Below, one piece after another: positions 60,083 through 64,000 of a stretch of DNA of 64,000 nt. Location: the NCBI GenBank assembly GCA_017417055.1, contig JAFPZX010000086.1, positions 1 through 64,000 of the forward strand, written 5' to 3'. Both the position numbers and the translations under genes were made by a program. Position 1 is the stretch's first letter, and each line of letters starts with the position of its first letter. The DNA is from Anaerolineaceae bacterium. Its GTDB lineage: Bacteria > Chloroflexota > Anaerolineae > Anaerolineales > Anaerolineaceae. The notes beneath the pieces were generated by a model. It saw only the letters and a list, made by a program, of their open reading frames with translations, ran no database searches and was not told the origin of the DNA.

Positions 60083-61219
60083 ATGGCAACCGCAATCCAT
60101 ATTGAAATTGATGCTCTGTTTCTGCTGATTTTATGTGTCATTGCCTGGCAGATCACACACAGTGTCAGCCAACAGATGAACCGCATTCTCTTCCGCTACG
60201 TCGTATTCGGCAACATGACCATCCTGACGCTGGACATTTTATGGATGCTGGTCGAAGGGCAGACTTTTCCCGGCGCACGAACGCTGAACAACATCATCAA
60301 TGCCGTCTATCTGGGCAATGTGGTCATCATGGGCGGCATCTGGTATCTGTATGTTCTGGAAAGCCTCGGTTACAAGATTACCACCAAATTAGTAACCATT
60401 GTGCTTTTCCCCGGTGCTGTTTTTATGGTTCTCAACCTCATTTCCATGAAAACCGGCTGGATCTTTTATATCAGTGAGGACAATCACTACACCAGAGGTC
60501 CGCTGTTTTTCCTTCAGTCGACTGTCGCGCTTTTGAGTCTGTTCATCTCGCTGATCCATCTGATCATTTTCTATTTTAAACCAAACACAAAAATTCCCAA
60601 AACAAATATCCGCAAACTACTGACCTTTTATATCGTTCCTTTTGTCGGGAGCATCCTTACGCTGCCCTTCTCCGGTATGCCCGGGACCTGGACCTGCGCG
60701 GCGGTCTCCATTATCCTAATGTACATGGACGACCAGGATAACGCGATTTCACGCGACAGTCTCACCGGGCTCAACAACCGCAAGACACTGGAACCCACCT
60801 TCGCATCTTACATAAAACAGGTCACAGAGGTCAAAAACCTTTTTCTGTTCATGATCGACTTGAACGATTTCAAAAAGATCAACGATACCTATGGGCATCC
60901 GATCGGCGACAAAGCGCTGGTGGAAACTGCCAACATCATAACCAACTCCCTCAACGGTATGCAGGGCATTGTCGTCCGCTACGGCGGTGATGAATTTATC
61001 GTTATGGGGTTCCTTTACGGCAAAACGAACGCTGTCTCTTATGAAAAACAGGTCAAAGCGGATTTTGAACAATGGAACAAAGACCACAACAACCCATATA
61101 CGCTTTCCATCTGTATCGGATGGAGCCGCTACCATGAAGGAGAATCGCTGAAGGATCTGATGGCAAAGGCCGACGAAAAGCTGTATCAAGAAAAAAAGAT
61201 CCGGAATGTCGGCCGGTAA
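60083..61219 (+). CDS. Membrane-bound diguanylate cyclase
   Basis: A 378-residue protein with about seven N-terminal membrane segments (1-210) and a C-terminal GGDEF domain (about 215-375). The active-site loop is intact (RYGGDEFIVMG), and the domain begins DSLTGLNNRKTL with the substrate-binding Asp in MIDLNDFKKINDTYGHPIGD. It should make cyclic di-GMP from GTP. Its product could be degraded by the HD-GYP protein at 16489. A lipid-kinase gene follows 26 bases downstream. Confidence 0.92.
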   Translation: MATAIHIEIDALFLLILCVIAWQITHSVSQQMNRILFRYVVFGNMTILTLDILWMLVEGQTFPGARTLNNIINAVYLGNVVIMGGIWYLYVLESLGYKITTKLVTIVLFPGAVFMVLNLISMKTGWIFYISEDNHYTRGPLFFLQSTVALLSLFISLIHLIIFYFKPNTKIPKTNIRKLLTFYIVPFVGSILTLPFSGMPGTWTCAAVSIILMYMDDQDNAISRDSLTGLNNRKTLEPTFASYIKQVTEVKNLFLFMIDLNDFKKINDTYGHPIGDKALVETANIITNSLNGMQGIVVRYGGDEFIVMGFLYGKTNAVSYEKQVKADFEQWNKDHNNPYTLSICIGWSRYHEGESLKDLMAKADEKLYQEKKIRNVGR

Positions 61220-61245
61220 CAATGTATTGAGGACAGCGTAAAGTC

Positions 61246-62175
61246 ATGTTCGGAAAAAGAAAAAAGGCGCTTATATTATTGAACACCTCCTCCGGAACCG
61301 GCAGGGCGGCATCTATGACGCTGGAAATAATCAAACGACTCGCCCAAAGAGGGTATGAGCCGATTCTTTATCCGATTATTCCCAAAAGCGACCTGGTGTC
61401 CGAAAAGATCCTGCCGGAATATGAAGATCAGCTGGATATGGTCGTATGCAGCGGCGGTGACGGGACGCTGAACCATGTAGTCCAAAGCATCATGCAAATG
61501 AAAAACCGCCCGCTGCTTTCCTACATCCCAACCGGAAGCACGAATGACTTCGCCAAAGGACTTTCCATCCCGGTGGATTTCGATAAAGCGCTGGATATGA
61601 TCTTCAACGGGAACCGGTTCCAATATGATATCGGGAAATTCAACGGCAGCTACTTCAATTATGTTGCCGCATTCGGGGCTTTTTCCGCCGTCAGTTATGC
61701 AACGGACCAGCAGCTGAAGAACCTGCTCGGCCATGCGGCCTATATTCTCAGTGCTATCGGCGATTTTCCGGAACATCTGAGCTACACCTGTCACATGCGC
61801 ATTGAAACGGATAACGAAGTAACGGAAGGTGATTATATCTTCGGCGCCATCTGCAGCGCGGTCTCCGTGGGCGGTTTTCCCATTTTCAAGGACGCGAACG
61901 TAAAATTGAACGATGGCAAAATGGAACTGCTGCTCATCAGAGCACCGAAAACGCCTGTTGATTTACAGGAAACACTCAACGCGATTCTGAAAGGCACCAT
62001 GGACCATCCCAGCATTACTTTCCGTCAGATATCAAAAGTCTCCCTGCATGCGGAAAACAGCGTGGCCTGGTCGCTTGACGGTGAGTACGGCGGATCCTAC
62101 AAAGACGTCACCGTGGAAGTACAACAGCAGGCTGTAACGATCATGTCCGGAATCAAGGGACAAGGGGGAAATTGA
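61246..62175 (+). CDS. Diacylglycerol kinase-like lipid kinase
   Basis: A 309-residue soluble kinase of the DagK/YegS family with the nucleotide motif VVCSGGDGTLNHVV and PTGSTNDFAKGL, and a C-terminal beta-sandwich ending in WSLDGEYGG. It phosphorylates diacylglycerol or a related lipid with ATP and returns it to phospholipid synthesis. The length is usual. It overlaps or abuts the SorC-type regulator gene and follows the cyclase. Confidence 0.9.
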   Translation: MFGKRKKALILLNTSSGTGRAASMTLEIIKRLAQRGYEPILYPIIPKSDLVSEKILPEYEDQLDMVVCSGGDGTLNHVVQSIMQMKNRPLLSYIPTGSTNDFAKGLSIPVDFDKALDMIFNGNRFQYDIGKFNGSYFNYVAAFGAFSAVSYATDQQLKNLLGHAAYILSAIGDFPEHLSYTCHMRIETDNEVTEGDYIFGAICSAVSVGGFPIFKDANVKLNDGKMELLLIRAPKTPVDLQETLNAILKGTMDHPSITFRQISKVSLHAENSVAWSLDGEYGGSYKDVTVEVQQQAVTIMSGIKGQGGN

Positions 62176-62180
62176 TTACA

Positions 62181-63116
62181 ATGGAAAACGAGAATAAACG
62201 CGCAATATACGAAAAAGATTTGATGACAAAGATTGCCTGCTATTACTATATCGACAACCTCACACAGCAGAAAATCGCCGAAAGAATCGGTATTCCGCGT
62301 CTGCGTGTGATTAAACTGCTCGAAAAAGCCCGGCAAAGCGGAATTATTCAATTTAAAATTGCAGGCAATAGGCCTTATATATCCACAGAAAATGACATTG
62401 TAAAACGTTTCGGGCTGAAAGATGTTTTCATTGTTCCCACTGCCTCTTCCATAGAAAACCGGAATGATGTGCTTGCTCAGGGTGCAGCTGCATATATCGC
62501 TAACCGACTTCCGGAAAACGCCTTCATTAATATCGGATATGGAAACACTACCAGCCGGGTTCTGAACCACCTGGCCTACAACAGCGATACACAGATCTCC
62601 TTTGTCTCGCTCACAGGCGGCGTGAATTACTATCTTCCCAACATCTTTTCAGGTGTTTTTAACGCAAAACTTTACCTCATGCCTGCCCCGTTCATCCTTA
62701 CCAATAAGGAAATGGCTGAAGCAGTCAAAGCAGAACCTGCTGTCCGTGAAATCGCGGAAATGGTACCGCTTTCCACAATGACGATCATCGGGATCGGCGG
62801 TATGGATAAAAATGCCACCATCGTCAACAATGGAATGATTTCACAGAAAGACCTGCTGTATCTTTCCATGAAAGGAGCTGTCGGAGACGTTCTTTGTCAT
62901 TTTTTGGATATAAACGGGAACCAGGTGGAATCACCCATCGACGGGCGTCTGATCACGACATCGCTGGAAACACTGGCCAAACAGAACAATGTAATCGGCG
63001 TCGCTGCCGGGGAAAACAAAGTGAACGCCATCATCGGTGCGCTCAACGGGAATTTTCTGGATGTCTTGATCACTGATCAGGAAACCGCGGAATTGATAAT
63101 AAAAAGAACTTCGTAG
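62181..63116 (+). CDS. SorC/DeoR-type sugar-binding transcriptional regulator
   Basis: A 311-residue regulator with an N-terminal helix-turn-helix (about 10-50, YYYIDNLTQQKIAERIGIPRLRVIKLLEKA) and a C-terminal phosphosugar-binding domain of the SorC family (about 60-305, INIGYGNTTSRVLNHLA, VSLTGGVNYYLP, VGDVLCHFLDINGN). It probably responds to a sugar phosphate. A TTG at 62172 would overlap the previous stop by 4 bases; I prefer the ATG at 62181. No sugar gene is adjacent, so its target is unknown. Confidence 0.87.
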   Translation: MENENKRAIYEKDLMTKIACYYYIDNLTQQKIAERIGIPRLRVIKLLEKARQSGIIQFKIAGNRPYISTENDIVKRFGLKDVFIVPTASSIENRNDVLAQGAAAYIANRLPENAFINIGYGNTTSRVLNHLAYNSDTQISFVSLTGGVNYYLPNIFSGVFNAKLYLMPAPFILTNKEMAEAVKAEPAVREIAEMVPLSTMTIIGIGGMDKNATIVNNGMISQKDLLYLSMKGAVGDVLCHFLDINGNQVESPIDGRLITTSLETLAKQNNVIGVAAGENKVNAIIGALNGNFLDVLITDQETAELIIKRTS

Positions 63117-63125
63117 TTTATTTCC

Positions 63126-63240
63126 GCACGCCAAGGTCTGCCTTTTTGCTGTCGCGCAGCCGACACAAAAAGACTGCACTTTGTGTGCGGGCTCCGAAAT
63201 TCATTTGTCGTGGCGACTGTGTTGGCATGTTGGATTAATC
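63126..63240 (+). repeat. Long copy of the GTGCAGTC/GGCAGACC element
   Basis: Core 63126-63188, with tail AAATTCATTTGTCG and GATTAATCAG as at 59764-59890. It lies between the convergent SorC-type and GT51 genes. Confidence 0.75.
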
Positions 63241-63260
63241 AGTGCTTTATTAAAATTTTT

Positions 63261-64000
63261 TTACCGTTCCGGACAAAACGATCTGGGATCAGACCCGGAT
63301 TCCAGCGGGATGCAGCCCTCCCGGTTTAGAGCACGATCAAAGATGCGCAGGACTTCGCGCTGTCGGCGGGCACCGGCTTCCGGGTCATTCCCATAATAAT
63401 TCGGAGCCTGTGGCAGTCCTGCCAGAAATGCCGCCTCCGTCAAATCCAGCTCGGACGCGTGCTTTCCAAAATAGATTTCTGCGGCTTTTTCAACACCGGT
63501 GGCATTTTTCCCGTAATATATTTCATTCAAATACAAACCAAGGAGCGTTTCCTTGTCATAACAGAAAGTCACCGCCGCGGAAAGATAAATCTCCAACGCC
63601 TTCCGGGAAAAACTGCGCTCAAACCGCACCGATTCAGGAAAAAGTATATTCCGCACGATCTGCTGTGTTATCGTCGAAGCGCCGGAATAGGTTTGGCGCA
63701 GATGCAGATTCTGCAGCACCGCGCGGAAAATCGCTGCCGGTGAAAAGCCTGGATTGCTGAAAAAACTGTTGTCTTCGGTGGTGATCGTCAGTGCGATCAT
63801 TTCATCGGAAACATCAGAGAGCGGAACCTGGATTTTTTCCCCATACTGTGGAGAGTGATAGACAAAAAACACCTGCCCCAATAAATTTTTGATCGGAACA
63901 TCAGCCGTTCCATTGGAAATATCTTTCAGCGCGGAAATATCCGGCAGGGTCCGGAGTGCAATGCAGAAAAACAAAACAAAAAAAACCGCAAACGCGGCTC
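63261..64000 (-). CDS. GT51 peptidoglycan glycosyltransferase, cut by the right edge
   Basis: At least 246 residues of a monofunctional-type transglycosylase. A hydrophobic N-terminal segment continues past the window end. Motifs are EDNSFFSNPGFSPAAIFRA (catalytic Glu-Asp), GASTITQQIVRN, and LYLNEIYYGKNATGVEKAAEIYFGK. It polymerises lipid II into glycan strands outside the membrane. The stop at 63261 follows soon after the domain, so there is no transpeptidase part, unlike bifunctional PBP1A. Confidence 0.9.
   Translation of the reverse strand, partial: AAFAVFFVLFFCIALRTLPDISALKDISNGTADVPIKNLLGQVFFVYHSPQYGEKIQVPLSDVSDEMIALTITTEDNSFFSNPGFSPAAIFRAVLQNLHLRQTYSGASTITQQIVRNILFPESVRFERSFSRKALEIYLSAAVTFCYDKETLLGLYLNEIYYGKNATGVEKAAEIYFGKHASELDLTEAAFLAGLPQAPNYYGNDPEAGARRQREVLRIFDRALNREGCIPLESGSDPRSFCPER

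Overview
The window looks like chromosomal DNA of an anaerobic, carbohydrate-degrading bacterium of the Chloroflexota, most likely class Anaerolineae. This is an inference from gene content: a secreted protein with an NBR1-like Ig domain, Thr-Pro repeat surface proteins, a sortase carrying its own LPxTG-like motif, a CUT1 sugar transporter, GH9 and GH120 glycosidases, GT-C membrane glycosyltransferases, and intergenes full of heptamer tracts and short palindromic repeats. There is no rRNA or tRNA gene to confirm it.

Bases 1-9500 form an AT-rich accessory island and hold the most unusual content. Two tandem copies of one cassette lie here. Each has an XRE-type repressor, an ImmA/IrrE-type metallopeptidase, a tiny 2-5 codon reading frame followed by a hairpin, a DUF4417-type protein, a toxin-like protein and a small putative immunity protein. 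The first four elements are shared between copies. The toxin and immunity genes are unrelated: an EndoU-like RNase with one partner in copy 1, and an SGHFRP-type domain with another partner in copy 2. The second cassette is headed by a divergent MmeI-like (type IIL) restriction-methylation gene whose specificity segment has clearly foreign base composition. A remnant of the C-terminal end of the same gene precedes the first cassette, so the whole unit, restriction enzyme included, was probably duplicated.

Bases 9500-20400: an unknown-family protein whose paralog lies at 58.5 kb; a CUT1 sugar ABC transporter (binding protein and two permeases) with an AraC-type response regulator; a PrdX-type prolyl-tRNA editing protein; a PAS-GGDEF-HD-GYP protein; a PfkB sugar-phosphate kinase; and a probable type I toxin-antitoxin locus (38-residue hydrophobic peptide with a consensus antisense promoter).

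Bases 20400-36800: GH120 beta-xylosidase, a frameshifted gene beside a large kinase-STAND-TPR protein, an AEC transporter, a macro-domain protein, a GH9 endoglucanase, a metallophosphoesterase, the pseudouridine catabolism pair psuK-psuG and a GT-C membrane protein.

Bases 36800-51500: surface proteins and lipoproteins, a coupled M24 peptidase-metallohydrolase-binding protein operon, a sortase, dihydropyrimidinase and three coupled membrane genes resembling proton-translocating antiporter subunits, and a patatin-like lipase.

Bases 51500-64000: two more large GT-C-like membrane proteins, tgt, an NBR1-Ig secreted protein, the second unknown-family paralog, a diguanylate cyclase, a diacylglycerol-kinase-like enzyme, a SorC-type regulator, and a GT51 peptidoglycan glycosyltransferase cut by the right edge.

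Four families of short intergenic palindromes recur throughout, and several of them sit between convergent genes where they could act as terminators.
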